DNA of 5,640 bases from Actinomycetota bacterium. Its GTDB lineage: Bacteria; Actinomycetota; Actinomycetes; Actinomycetales; Microbacteriaceae. Shown here in pieces: positions 1 to 5,640 of the stretch. The notes under the pieces are model-generated. The model was not told the origin of the DNA. It did no database searches and was given only the letters and a program-made list of their open reading frames with translations. The DNA lies in assembly GCA_009703545.1 (NCBI GenBank), contig WLFX01000074.1, positions 1 to 5,640 of the forward strand, in the 5' to 3' direction. Both the position numbers and the translations under genes were made by a program. Each line of letters opens with the position of its first letter. The stretch's first letter is position 1.

Positions 1-508
1 GGCACTGTGGGAAGCGGGCTACGCGGCCGAGAGCCGACCCGAATACCTGCCCGACATCGCCCCGACGATTCAACTGCCGTTCTTTGACGAGATGGGCGAA
101 ATCGACACCATGATCCAGGACCGCTGGGCGACCGGTGTTTCGCCCGGACTGCACCCCGTCCAATTCGCGCGGGACGACCTCCGTCGGCGCGGGGTCTTAT
201 CCGTCACCGACCTGCGCACCGCCGAAGCCGACCGACGAATCGAGGTCGGCGGTCTCGTGACGCACCGACAGCGTCCCAGCACTGCAAAGGGCATCACGTT
301 TCTCAACCTCGAAGACGAAACGGGAGTCGTGAACATCGTGTGTTCGCGCGGGTTATGGAAGGCGTTTCGACCAGTCGCACGCGAGAGTGCCGCACTGATT
401 GTGCGCGGCATACTGCAACGTTCCGTCGACGGTGTACTGTCCATCGTCGCCGACCGGCTAGAAACGCTTGAATTCGCGGGTGCTCACCAATCCCGAGACT
501 TCCGTTAG
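1..508 (+). CDS. dnaE2: Error-prone DNA polymerase DnaE2 (ImuC), C-terminal part
   Basis: This is the last 168 codons of a C-family polymerase alpha-subunit paralogue used in damage-induced mutagenesis and translesion synthesis. The frame is open from base 2 to a TAG at 506-508; the start and the catalytic PHP and palm domains lie left of the window. Visible parts are a linker with the motif QLPFFDEM (about 63-112) and then an OB-fold domain beginning near IEVGGLV. That domain contains the characteristic stretch GITFLNLEDETGVVNIVCS (about 289-345), followed by LIVRG and IVADRLETL. The protein ends in SRDFR, a C-terminus I recognise as typical of DnaE2 rather than replicative DnaE1. In many bacteria dnaE2 follows imuA and imuB; if so here, they are outside the window. 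The stop overlaps the stop of the convergent dinB by 4 bp. Family assignment is firm; regulation cannot be judged because the promoter is absent. Confidence 0.93.
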   Translation, partial: ALWEAGYAAESRPEYLPDIAPTIQLPFFDEMGEIDTMIQDRWATGVSPGLHPVQFARDDLRRRGVLSVTDLRTAEADRRIEVGGLVTHRQRPSTAKGITFLNLEDETGVVNIVCSRGLWKAFRPVARESAALIVRGILQRSVDGVLSIVADRLETLEFAGAHQSRDFR

Positions 509-1734
509 TCGGGTTTCGGGATGCGCCGCTTGCGCACCAGGGAGGCTGGCTGAACCGTACCGAACCCGAAACGCCCCGCTACCGCATCCACGATGTCGTC
601 GATGTCGTGGCCGTCATCTTCGTCTTCCCACAACAAACCCAGATCACCCTCGCCGACGAGGTTCTCAAGTCGCACCCCAATCAACCGAACCGGGTGACCG
701 TGCCGTTCTACCCGATCGAACAACCGCACCGCCTCGGCGGCAACCAGTTTGGTCGCGTGTGTCGGATCGGTGAAGGTATGAGACCGCGTCACCGTCGACC
801 AATCGTCAAGGCGAACCGTGACCGTGACCGTGTGAGCGAGAAAGGTTCGGGTGCGGGCTCGGGCGGCGACGTCGGTCGCCATCCGAAGTACCTCTCGATG
901 CATGTCGGCGACGTTTTCGAGGTCGGTGCCGAACGTGTTCGACCGCCCGATGCTGCGTTCGTTGCTGCGATCCTCGATCGTGCGCTCGTCGATTCCCATC
1001 GCCAGATTGTGTAGATGACGAGCCATTCGGTCTCCGAGGATTGAGACGAGCGACGCCATCCCTGAACTTTGAATGTCGGCGATGGTGTTGAGGCCGAAAT
1101 TGGACAACCGTTTCGCTGTGACCGCCCCGACACCCCACAAAGCCGTCACGGGAAGCGGTGCAAGGAAATCGACAGTGTCACCGGCTGGAACGACGAGCAA
1201 ACCGTCGGGTTTAGCGCGCGAACCAGCAACCTTGGCGACAAACATCGACGACGCCACGCCGATTGACGCGGCGAGACCGACCTCGACTCGCACACGTTCC
1301 CGAATTGCCGTGGCGATATCGAGAGGGCGACCCAACAACTCTCGAGCACCGGAAACATCAAGAAACGCCTCGTCTATCGACAGCGGTTGAACCTTCGGGG
1401 TTACGTCGTGCAGGATGGCGAACACGTGTTTGGAAATCTCGGAGTAACGATCGAATCGCGGACGACGGATGATGGCGTTCGGGCAACGCCTTAGGGCGAG
1501 AGACATCGGCATCGCCGAGTTGACTCCGAATGATCGTGCAACATAGTTTGCGGCTGACACAACGCCTCGACCGGCGGTTCCGCCGACGATGACGGGTTGC
1601 CCGACAATCGACGGGTCGTCAAGTTCTTCGACCGACGCGAAAAATGCATCCATGTCGAGGTGCAGGAACGGCGTCGCTGAGTCGTCCACGTCACCCACGG
1701 TGACGAGCCGACCGGAACCATCCTGTTTGCCCAC
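505..1734 (-). CDS. dinB: DNA polymerase IV (Y-family, DinB)
   Basis: This encodes a 409-residue Y-family translesion polymerase. Palm and fingers motifs are intact: HLDMDAFF (residues 25-32), with metal-binding Asp27 and steric-gate Phe32; AANYVARSFGV (61-71), with the nucleotide-contacting Tyr/Arg pair; and SIDEAFLDV (119-127), with catalytic Asp121 and Glu122. A thumb helix-hairpin-helix (LWGVGAVTAKRL, 199-210) and a little-finger domain (about 265-360) follow. Because the acidic triad is complete, this is an active-type Pol IV and not the catalytically dead ImuB partner of DnaE2. After the little finger comes GDLGLLWEDEDD (363-374), at the place where relatives carry a QLxLF-type beta-clamp motif; here the Gln is Asp. 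The start is GTG at 1734, preceded at 8 nt by GGAG. An ATG at 1741-1739 is out of frame. It lies 27 bp after the methyltransferase gene on the same strand, and its TAA overlaps the dnaE2 stop. Confidence 0.95.
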   Translation of the reverse strand: MGKQDGSGRLVTVGDVDDSATPFLHLDMDAFFASVEELDDPSIVGQPVIVGGTAGRGVVSAANYVARSFGVNSAMPMSLALRRCPNAIIRRPRFDRYSEISKHVFAILHDVTPKVQPLSIDEAFLDVSGARELLGRPLDIATAIRERVRVEVGLAASIGVASSMFVAKVAGSRAKPDGLLVVPAGDTVDFLAPLPVTALWGVGAVTAKRLSNFGLNTIADIQSSGMASLVSILGDRMARHLHNLAMGIDERTIEDRSNERSIGRSNTFGTDLENVADMHREVLRMATDVAARARTRTFLAHTVTVTVRLDDWSTVTRSHTFTDPTHATKLVAAEAVRLFDRVERHGHPVRLIGVRLENLVGEGDLGLLWEDEDDGHDIDDIVDAVAGRFGFGTVQPASLVRKRRIPKPD

Positions 1735-1742
1735 ACTCCATT

Positions 1743-1746
1743 CTCC
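1743..1746 (-). promoter_or_regulatory. Ribosome binding site of dinB
   Basis: Read on the minus strand, GGAG (followed by AA) stands 8 nt before the GTG at 1734. This spacing supports GTG 1734 as the dinB start over the downstream in-frame GTG codons at residues 13 and 16, for which I see no comparable site. It also disfavours the out-of-frame ATG in between, which opens only a 16-codon frame. Confidence 0.6.
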
Positions 1747-1761
1747 AGAGCAGCGCGCGCG

Positions 1762-2568
1762 TTAAGGGGTATTGGTCAGTGCATAGAGTGTCACGGCAGC
1801 GGCAGCCGCGACATTGAGCGAATCGACTCCGTGGGACATGGGGATGCGAACGACTCGGTCGCTTGCCGCAATCGTTGCCGGCGTTAGACCGTGCCCTTCG
1901 GTGCCAAACACGACGGCGAGTTTCTCGTGGTTCTCTGCCGTCAGTTCGGAGAGAGTCACGGCGTCATCCGCCAACGCGAGTGATGCAACAACGAATCCCT
2001 CGTCCTTGAGTTCCTGAAGCCCGCCCGGCCACGAGGTGATTCGTGTCCACGGGACCTGCAACACCGTCCCCATCGACACGCGCACGCTGCGACGGTAGAA
2101 CGGGTCGGCACACTCGGGTGTGATGAGCACCGCGTCAGCTCCTAACCCGGCAACGCTGCGGAAAATGGCCCCAACGTTGGTGTGGTCGATGATGTTTTCG
2201 AGGATGACGATGCGGCGCGCGTTTGTCAGGATCTCCGAAACCGACGGCAAGGCCGGTCGCTCCATCGCCCCGATTGCCCCTCGGTGTAGCAAGAATCCCG
2301 TCAACTTTTCGAGTTCTGATTCTTCGCCAACAAACACCGGGATGTCGTGATCCCGCAATAACGGTTCGAGTTTGGCAATCCACTTCTCGAGAGTGATGAC
2401 TGCGATGGGGCGATGACCTGCGGCAAGTGCTCGTTCGATGACCTTCGGCGACTCGGCTAGGTACAACCCGGTCGAGGGCTCGGATAAACGCCTCAGAGAA
2501 ACATCGGTCAGGTTAGTGAAAAACTCGAGACGCGGATCGTCGAGCGAATCGATCGATTCAAGCCTCAC
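1762..2568 (-). CDS. SpoU/TrmH-family RNA 2'-O-ribose methyltransferase
   Basis: This 268-residue protein should transfer a methyl group from S-adenosylmethionine to a ribose 2'-OH of rRNA or tRNA in the cytoplasm. It has an N-terminal SpoU substrate-binding domain (about residues 15-105) and a C-terminal SPOUT trefoil-knot domain (about 118-265). All three SpoU motifs are visible: motif 1 ENIIDHTNVGAIFRS (124-138), with Asn131 and the catalytic Arg137; motif 2 around DPFYRRSVRVSMG (155-167); and motif 3 VVFGTEGHGLT (219-229) plus IPMSHGVDSLNVAAAAAV (242-259), which form the knot and cofactor pocket. Target RNA cannot be told from sequence, so no symbol is given. The start is GTG at 2568, 2 bp after the TAA of the upstream membrane-protein gene and without a clear Shine-Dalgarno, which suggests translation by reinitiation. 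The stop is TAA, 27 bp before dinB. Confidence 0.92.
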   Translation of the reverse strand: MRLESIDSLDDPRLEFFTNLTDVSLRRLSEPSTGLYLAESPKVIERALAAGHRPIAVITLEKWIAKLEPLLRDHDIPVFVGEESELEKLTGFLLHRGAIGAMERPALPSVSEILTNARRIVILENIIDHTNVGAIFRSVAGLGADAVLITPECADPFYRRSVRVSMGTVLQVPWTRITSWPGGLQELKDEGFVVASLALADDAVTLSELTAENHEKLAVVFGTEGHGLTPATIAASDRVVRIPMSHGVDSLNVAAAAAVTLYALTNTP

Positions 2569-2570
2569 CG

Positions 2571-3143
2571 TTATCGCGGCTCTGTAGATTTCGCGGGTCG
2601 TGCTGCGACGACAATCCAGATAATCAAGGCTGCGAGGTTTGCGGCCACAAGTCCCAGCATTGCGAGAGCGATGACGAGCACGCTGCCCGCGTTCGCGTCA
2701 CTGATTCCAGCATCCACCATGTCTGCCGTCGTGTAACCCAGCGAGAACAAAACGACCGTGGACAACGGCCCAATCAGGTGAACAGCCCACGCAAAAGCGA
2801 CGGCCGACCCGGCCTCGCGGAAACGGCGAATCGTTACCGTCAACGTCGGGATGAACAGCGAGACGGTGATAAGCGTCGACACGGTCCAGATGCTTTCGCT
2901 GAGCGTTACGTCAAGAATTTCGCGAATCTGATCACCGGTGAATGCGTCGAGATTCTCGGGAATGACCAACGCCGAGGGCGGCAGGAAAACTGAGTCGATG
3001 GTTGACGCAACGATGCTTGCGAGTGCTGTGAACAGGAACCAGTACCAAAACTCGGGACGCGTTGCGGTGCCTGACGTCGAACGCCAGTTGCGGAACCCTT
3101 CGGCAACGGCGTCGACGAAGGTGAGACGTGTGTTGTCGGTCAT
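2571..3143 (-). CDS. DUF805-like integral membrane protein
   Basis: This is a 190-residue membrane protein of unknown function. A short cytoplasmic-looking N-terminus contains FRNWRSTSGTATRPEFWYWF (17-36), which resembles the DUF805 signature of an aromatic/Gly-Arg segment running into the first membrane helix. Hydrophobic segments lie at about 34-53, 86-104, 113-137 and 154-180. The short basic loop TIRRFREAG (104-112) resembles the Arg-rich turn of DUF805 proteins. Between helices 1 and 2 is a polar, acidic loop (about 62-84: ENLDAFTGDQIREILD). The tail ARPAKSTEPR is positively charged overall. The start ATG at 3143 sits just inside the divergent intergenic region. It appears to be the first gene of the leftward run ending in dinB. 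Family membership is judged from pattern only and is moderate; no function can be given. Confidence 0.75.
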   Translation of the reverse strand: MTDNTRLTFVDAVAEGFRNWRSTSGTATRPEFWYWFLFTALASIVASTIDSVFLPPSALVIPENLDAFTGDQIREILDVTLSESIWTVSTLITVSLFIPTLTVTIRRFREAGSAVAFAWAVHLIGPLSTVVLFSLGYTTADMVDAGISDANAGSVLVIALAMLGLVAANLAALIIWIVVAARPAKSTEPR

Positions 3144-3186
3144 TCACCCATTATCGCCGCCCTGGCACTCGTAGACTGGACAGACC
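3144..3186. promoter_or_regulatory. Divergent promoter region, possibly leaderless starts
   Basis: Only 43 bp separate the divergent ATG codons at 3143 (-) and 3187 (+), so promoters for both operons must lie here or reach into the flanking coding sequence. On the minus strand a GATAAT (3155-3150) is 6 nt before the DUF805 ATG, a distance that would put the transcript start at or near the ATG. On the plus strand TAGACT (3172-3177, TANNNT) is 9 nt before the phosphatase ATG. I find no good -35 element at normal spacing for either. The plus start has only a weak TGGA (3177-3180) as ribosome binding site; the minus start has GGGTGA immediately before the ATG. No LexA-type operator is visible. 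The promoter calls are inference. Confidence 0.35.
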
Positions 3187-3813
3187 ATGACAAATTTTTT
3201 TCTCGTCCGCCACGGTGAAACCGACTGGAACCTCGTCGGACGCATCCAGGGGTCAACCGATATTCCCCTCAACGCGACGGGTCGGGGGCAGGCCACGGCG
3301 ACAGGTGAAAAGATGCAGGGCCGTAGCTGGGACGTCATCGCATCGAGCCCGCTGTCGCGAGCAATGGAAACGGCGAGCATCATCGCCGAAGCGCTTGGCC
3401 TTCCAGCACCGACACCAATCGCGGGTCTCGTTGAGCGTCACTACGGCGAAGCAGAGGGAATGACGGGGCCCGAGCTCGAGGCGTTTTACCCGGACGACAC
3501 TCCTGTTCCCGGCAGAGAAACCCGCGATGCGGTGAAGGTCCGTGTTCTCGCAGCGTTGCACTCACTCGCCTCCGAAAATAAGGGCAAAAACGTCATCATT
3601 GTTGCCCACGGTGGTGTGATTCGCGCCGTTCTGCAATCAACGACCGGCCAGGCGTTCTTTGGGGAACGAATCACGAACGGATCTGTGCATTCGTTCCACC
3701 ACTCCGACGACGCACTGACGCTCGTCCAGTTCAACGACCCGCTCGACGCATTGACGGACGACATCACTCTTCCCGACTTCGAAGACCAGCAACCTCTGGA
3801 GAAGCGCGGCTAA
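3187..3813 (+). CDS. Histidine phosphatase superfamily protein (phosphoglycerate-mutase-like)
   Basis: This 208-residue cytoplasmic enzyme of the branch-1 histidine phosphatase family removes phosphate through a phospho-histidine intermediate. The signature LVRHGETDWN (6-15) supplies the catalytic Arg8 and His9. QGSTDIPLNATGRGQA (21-36) is the usual substrate-side motif. SSPLSRAMETA (53-63) supplies Arg58, LVERHYGEAEG (81-91) supplies Glu83, and VAHGGVIRAV (139-148) supplies the second catalytic His141. All four catalytic positions are therefore present. The acidic C-terminal tail (about 184-201) looks lineage-specific. True 2,3-bisphosphoglycerate-dependent mutases are usually longer, about 230-250 residues, so a phosphatase role is more likely; the substrate is unknown. 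ATG 3187 is chosen because it places the RHG motif at the normal distance from the N-terminus. It is the first gene of a rightward operon, and its TAA shares one base with the next gene's ATG. Confidence 0.93.
   Translation: MTNFFLVRHGETDWNLVGRIQGSTDIPLNATGRGQATATGEKMQGRSWDVIASSPLSRAMETASIIAEALGLPAPTPIAGLVERHYGEAEGMTGPELEAFYPDDTPVPGRETRDAVKVRVLAALHSLASENKGKNVIIVAHGGVIRAVLQSTTGQAFFGERITNGSVHSFHHSDDALTLVQFNDPLDALTDDITLPDFEDQQPLEKRG
3798..3801 (+). promoter_or_regulatory. Ribosome binding site of the YbaK-like gene inside the phosphatase end
   Basis: GGAG (then AAG) lies within the last codons of the phosphatase gene, 11 nt before the ATG at 3813. With the TAATG junction (3811-3815) it supports that ATG and suggests translational coupling between the two genes. 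Confidence 0.5.
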
Positions 3814-4319
3814 TGGGCTGGAAGAAGATCGAAAACCCCCACCCAAATGGGGTTCGTGTTAGCGACGCCTTGCGGGCTCTCGGCGTCGCGACCGACATCG
3901 TTGAGACGCTCGAATCCTCGCCCACCGCCGCTCGTGCCGCCGAGCAACTCGACATTGAGATCGGTCAAGTGTGCAACTCGCTGGTATTCAACGCGGACGG
4001 TCAACCGTTGCTCATCCTCGCGTCAGGCGGCCACAAAGTCGATACTGATCGCGTAGCGGCCCACATCGGTGCAACCTCGATTCACCGACCGGATGCGGAT
4101 TTCGTGCGAGAACACACGAGCCAACCGATTGGCGGAGTTGCACCGGTCGGGCATCCCACGCAGTTGCGCACGATTGTCGACACGGCACTCGGGAATTGGG
4201 ATGTTGTGTGGGCGGCCGGCGGACACCCGCATTACGTTTACCCCACGTCGTTCGCGGAACTTGTCCGAATCACGGGTGGCGAGCCGCTCGATGTTGGTGT
4301 GCGGGACGTAACTGCGTGA
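3813..4319 (+). CDS. YbaK/EbsC-type aminoacyl-tRNA deacylase-like protein
   Basis: This is a 168-residue stand-alone YbaK domain. Relatives hydrolyse mischarged tRNAs, for example Cys-tRNA(Pro) or Ala-tRNA(Pro), in trans. Visible family features are IGQVCNSLVF (50-59), LLILASGGHKVD (66-77), IGGVAPVGHP (106-115) and WAAGGHPHYVYPTSFAELVRIT (133-154). The GGVxPxG loop and GxPH element belong to the editing pocket. At the position where YbaK and ProX proteins have a catalytic-pocket Lys before S/T-LVF, this protein has Asn55. To my recollection an ANSLVF form is common in actinobacterial members, so this is probably a subfamily trait rather than damage; it makes the substrate uncertain. The ATG at 3813 overlaps the upstream TAA by one base, and the TGA is overlapped by the next gene's GTG. 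A small GC-rich hairpin lies in codons 8-14. Confidence 0.9.
   Translation: MGWKKIENPHPNGVRVSDALRALGVATDIVETLESSPTAARAAEQLDIEIGQVCNSLVFNADGQPLLILASGGHKVDTDRVAAHIGATSIHRPDADFVREHTSQPIGGVAPVGHPTQLRTIVDTALGNWDVVWAAGGHPHYVYPTSFAELVRITGGEPLDVGVRDVTA
3834..3854 (+). repeat. Small inverted repeat (hairpin) near the start of the YbaK-like gene
   Basis: AACCCCCA (3834-3841) and TGGGGTT (3848-3854) are complementary except for one bulged C, with a 6-base loop CCCAAA. In RNA this would form about a 7-bp stem some 20 nt after the start codon. No U-run follows, so it is not an intrinsic terminator. It lies in coding sequence for NPHPNGV and may be coincidental, but could modestly affect expression of the downstream genes. 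Confidence 0.3.
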
Positions 4320-5011
4320 AACGCCTCGGCCTTTTGGGAGGTATGTCGTGGGAATCCTCAATTGAATACGAACGGATAATCAACCAGTTTGTGCGCCGCA
4401 AACTGGGCGGAGTGGCTTCCGCCGACCTGATCATCCGATCCTTCAATTTTGCGGATATTGAAAAGATGCAGGCTGAGAACGATTGGGAGATGGCGGGAGT
4501 CGTCTTGGGCGACGCGGCACATGATTTAGAGCTAGCTGGTGCGGACGCCATCGTCTTATGTACGAACACGATGCATGCCGTTTCGGACGCAATCGAAAGC
4601 GCTGTGTCGATTCCACTGATTCATATTGCGGATGCGACAGGATCCGCCATACGACAATCAAAACTCGACACGGTTGCTCTTCTCGGGACGAGATACACCA
4701 TGGAGAAAGAATTTTATGCGGGCAGAATCCGCGACAAGTTCCAGATTAACGTCGTCATCCCCAACGAGCGGGACCGAGCTGCTATCCACGACGTCATCTA
4801 CAGCGAACTCGTTCAGGGTGTTATCAACCCAGAGAGTCGCGACCGTTACCAGGACATCATTCAACGGATGGTTACAGAGGGCGCGCAAGGGATCATCGCT
4901 GGATGCACCGAAATTGAACTCCTTTTGTCAGAGCGCGACGTTCCGGTTCCCTACTTCCCCACCACGCATATTCACGCGACGGCTGCTGCTGCCTTCACGC
5001 TCACGGATTAG
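4316..5011 (+). CDS. Aspartate/glutamate racemase family protein (YgeA/RacX-like)
   Basis: This 231-residue cytoplasmic, cofactor-independent amino-acid racemase interconverts L and D forms by a two-cysteine proton transfer. Both cysteines are present in their motifs: CTNTMH (82-87, Cys82) and IAGCTEIELL (194-203, Cys197). The N-terminal motif LGLLGGMSWESS (4-15) is a hallmark of the YgeA/RacX group. LGGVASADLIIRSFNFADIE (30-49) and LLGTRYTMEKEFY (122-134) also match the family. The start is taken as GTG 4316, which overlaps the YbaK-like gene's TGA as GTGA and preserves the MKRLGLLGG N-terminus. The frame is open upstream to 4196, but that part is out-of-frame YbaK-like coding sequence, and ATG 4343 would delete the motif. 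GGGA at 4303-4306 is a plausible ribosome site 9 nt before. Substrate could be aspartate, glutamate or broad (YgeA-type). It is the last gene of the overlapping operon. Confidence 0.93.
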   Translation: MKRLGLLGGMSWESSIEYERIINQFVRRKLGGVASADLIIRSFNFADIEKMQAENDWEMAGVVLGDAAHDLELAGADAIVLCTNTMHAVSDAIESAVSIPLIHIADATGSAIRQSKLDTVALLGTRYTMEKEFYAGRIRDKFQINVVIPNERDRAAIHDVIYSELVQGVINPESRDRYQDIIQRMVTEGAQGIIAGCTEIELLLSERDVPVPYFPTTHIHATAAAAFTLTD

Positions 5012-5029
5012 TTTTGAGGCATTCTGCGT

Positions 5030-5640
5030 TCAAGCCTGGTGTCTGGCGAGGAAGTCGCGGATCACAGCCGCCGTCTCGATGGGCTTTTCGTAATGTACGA
5101 GGTGTCCGACATTCTTCAACACTTGCAACTCAGCATCGGGAAACTCTTTCTGAATGGCGCGCTGCGCGTCGAGAGGCGTGATGTCATCCTGGTCCGCTGC
5201 AATGAGCAAAACAGGCACGTCAATAAGAGCCGCATAGTCCGCAACGGTCGCAGTCGTCGACACGGCGAAGGCCGAGACGAGCGAATCCCGATCCGAGTAG
5301 ATCGAGAAATACCGAGCGTGTTGGTCATGAATCCAGCGACGTAGTGCCGGATTTCGCGATTTCGTCAACATCACACTCATCGCTCGAACGAAGACGGCGT
5401 TTCCTAGCCAAGCGGTACCGAGTCCGGCGGGCAAGACCCGACCGACTGCGTACCAGAGGGCTGCGAGCGACGCCGCGATCCGCTTCGGACCAGTCAGCAC
5501 ACGCTGAGATATGGGATTGACCAGGATGATCGGAGCGGTCCGCGCGCCACGCAGAGCATTCGTCACGACAATAGACCCGAACGAATGTCCGAGTAGGACC
5601 GATTCGTCGGTTTGCGTCGCCGTCAGAAACGCACGAAGCC
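5030..5640 (-). CDS. Alpha/beta hydrolase, 5' end beyond the window
   Basis: The C-terminal 202 codons of an alpha/beta-hydrolase-fold enzyme are present, read leftward to a TGA at 5030-5032. The frame is open to the window edge and translates upstream of 5566 as ESVLLGHSFGSIVVTNALRG. This gives the nucleophile elbow GHSFG, with Ser encoded at 5582-5584, so the GTG at 5566 is not the start. The acid is most likely the second Asp of LLIAADQDDITPL (Asp codon at 5186-5188), and the histidine is in NVGHLVHYEKP (codon at 5102-5104). The catalytic triad is therefore complete. The mostly helical stretch between elbow and acid is a cap domain that would set substrate choice. The gene ends with a typical IRDFL helix. 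It converges on the racemase gene, 18 bp away. It may act as an esterase, haloperoxidase-like or C-C bond hydrolase; sequence alone does not say which. Confidence 0.92.
   Translation of the reverse strand, partial: LRAFLTATQTDESVLLGHSFGSIVVTNALRGARTAPIILVNPISQRVLTGPKRIAASLAALWYAVGRVLPAGLGTAWLGNAVFVRAMSVMLTKSRNPALRRWIHDQHARYFSIYSDRDSLVSAFAVSTTATVADYAALIDVPVLLIAADQDDITPLDAQRAIQKEFPDAELQVLKNVGHLVHYEKPIETAAVIRDFLARHQA

Noticed and set aside
815..832. Three tandem copies of ACCGTG
   Set aside because: It encodes the alternating His/Thr/Val beta strand HTVTVTV of the DinB little finger in frame. Three copies of a 6-mer in such coding are not evidence of a functional repeat.
933..944. CGAACGTGTTCG, resembling an SOS (LexA) box
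   Set aside because: Actinobacterial LexA sites have GAAC and GTTC separated by 4 bases; here the spacing is 2. The site is deep inside dinB coding sequence and not at a promoter.
607..1014. A 135-codon plus-strand frame opposite dinB
   Set aside because: It lies entirely within dinB on the other strand, its translation has no recognisable domain, and dinB shows all Pol IV motifs. Long antisense frames are expected in GC-rich coding DNA.
505..1734. The possibility that the DinB-like protein is ImuB, the inactive partner of DnaE2
   Set aside because: ImuB lacks the catalytic acidic residues, whereas this protein has Asp27, Asp121 and Glu122 in intact motifs. It is also convergent to dnaE2 and not upstream in its operon.
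1694..1741. A 16-codon frame from ATG 1741 on the minus strand overlapping the dinB start
   Set aside because: The GGAG is too close to this ATG, the frame is short and featureless, and dinB starts in a different frame at GTG 1734. A regulatory upstream frame cannot be supported.
4196..4315. Upstream extension of the racemase frame to an ATG at 4196
   Set aside because: This part overlaps the well-supported end of the YbaK-like gene in another frame. Racemases of this family begin just before the LGLLGGMSW motif, which fits GTG 4316.
5012..5029. Possible bidirectional terminator between the racemase and the hydrolase
   Set aside because: I could find only a 4-base pairing (AGGC at 5017-5020 with GCCT at 5034-5037) and a run of four T, which is too weak to call a terminator.

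Overview
The window is a compact, ordinary stretch of chromosome from a fairly GC-rich bacterium. It most probably belongs to an actinobacterium, and Microbacteriaceae is my best guess. The basis is protein character (a DnaE2 ending in SRDFR, actinobacterial-style DinB and YbaK-like proteins), frequent GTG starts, and short or overlapping gene junctions. This lineage call is inference from sequence style, not a database match. Eight protein genes fill nearly all of the window. I see no tRNA, rRNA, CRISPR array, insertion sequence or prophage gene, and no gene-free stretch longer than 43 bp.

Layout. Bases 1-508 (+) are the 3' end of an error-prone DNA polymerase of the DnaE2/ImuC type. Its stop codon overlaps the stop codon of a convergent leftward gene for DNA polymerase IV (dinB, 505-1734, -). 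Upstream of dinB on the same strand are a SpoU/TrmH-type RNA 2'-O-methyltransferase (1762-2568) and a DUF805-like membrane protein (2571-3143). The gaps are 27 and 2 bp, so these three form a likely leftward operon. A 43-bp divergent intergenic region (3144-3186) separates it from a rightward operon with overlapping junctions. That operon holds a histidine phosphatase (3187-3813), a YbaK/prolyl-tRNA-deacylase-like protein (3813-4319) and an aspartate/glutamate (YgeA/RacX-like) amino-acid racemase (4316-5011). After 18 bp a convergent alpha/beta hydrolase (5030 to beyond 5640, -) runs off the window; its full catalytic triad is visible.

How the genes may work together. Two different low-fidelity polymerases, DnaE2 and Pol IV, lie tail to tail, which makes a small mutagenesis/translesion neighbourhood. 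The rightward operon pairs a tRNA-editing-type domain with an amino-acid racemase; a shared role in handling non-canonical amino acids is possible but speculative. I found no convincing evidence of a wholly new system. The points most worth checking are the stop-codon overlap of the two polymerases, the Asn at the usual Lys position of the YbaK-like protein, the atypical beta-clamp motif of DinB, and the very short, possibly leaderless, divergent promoter region.
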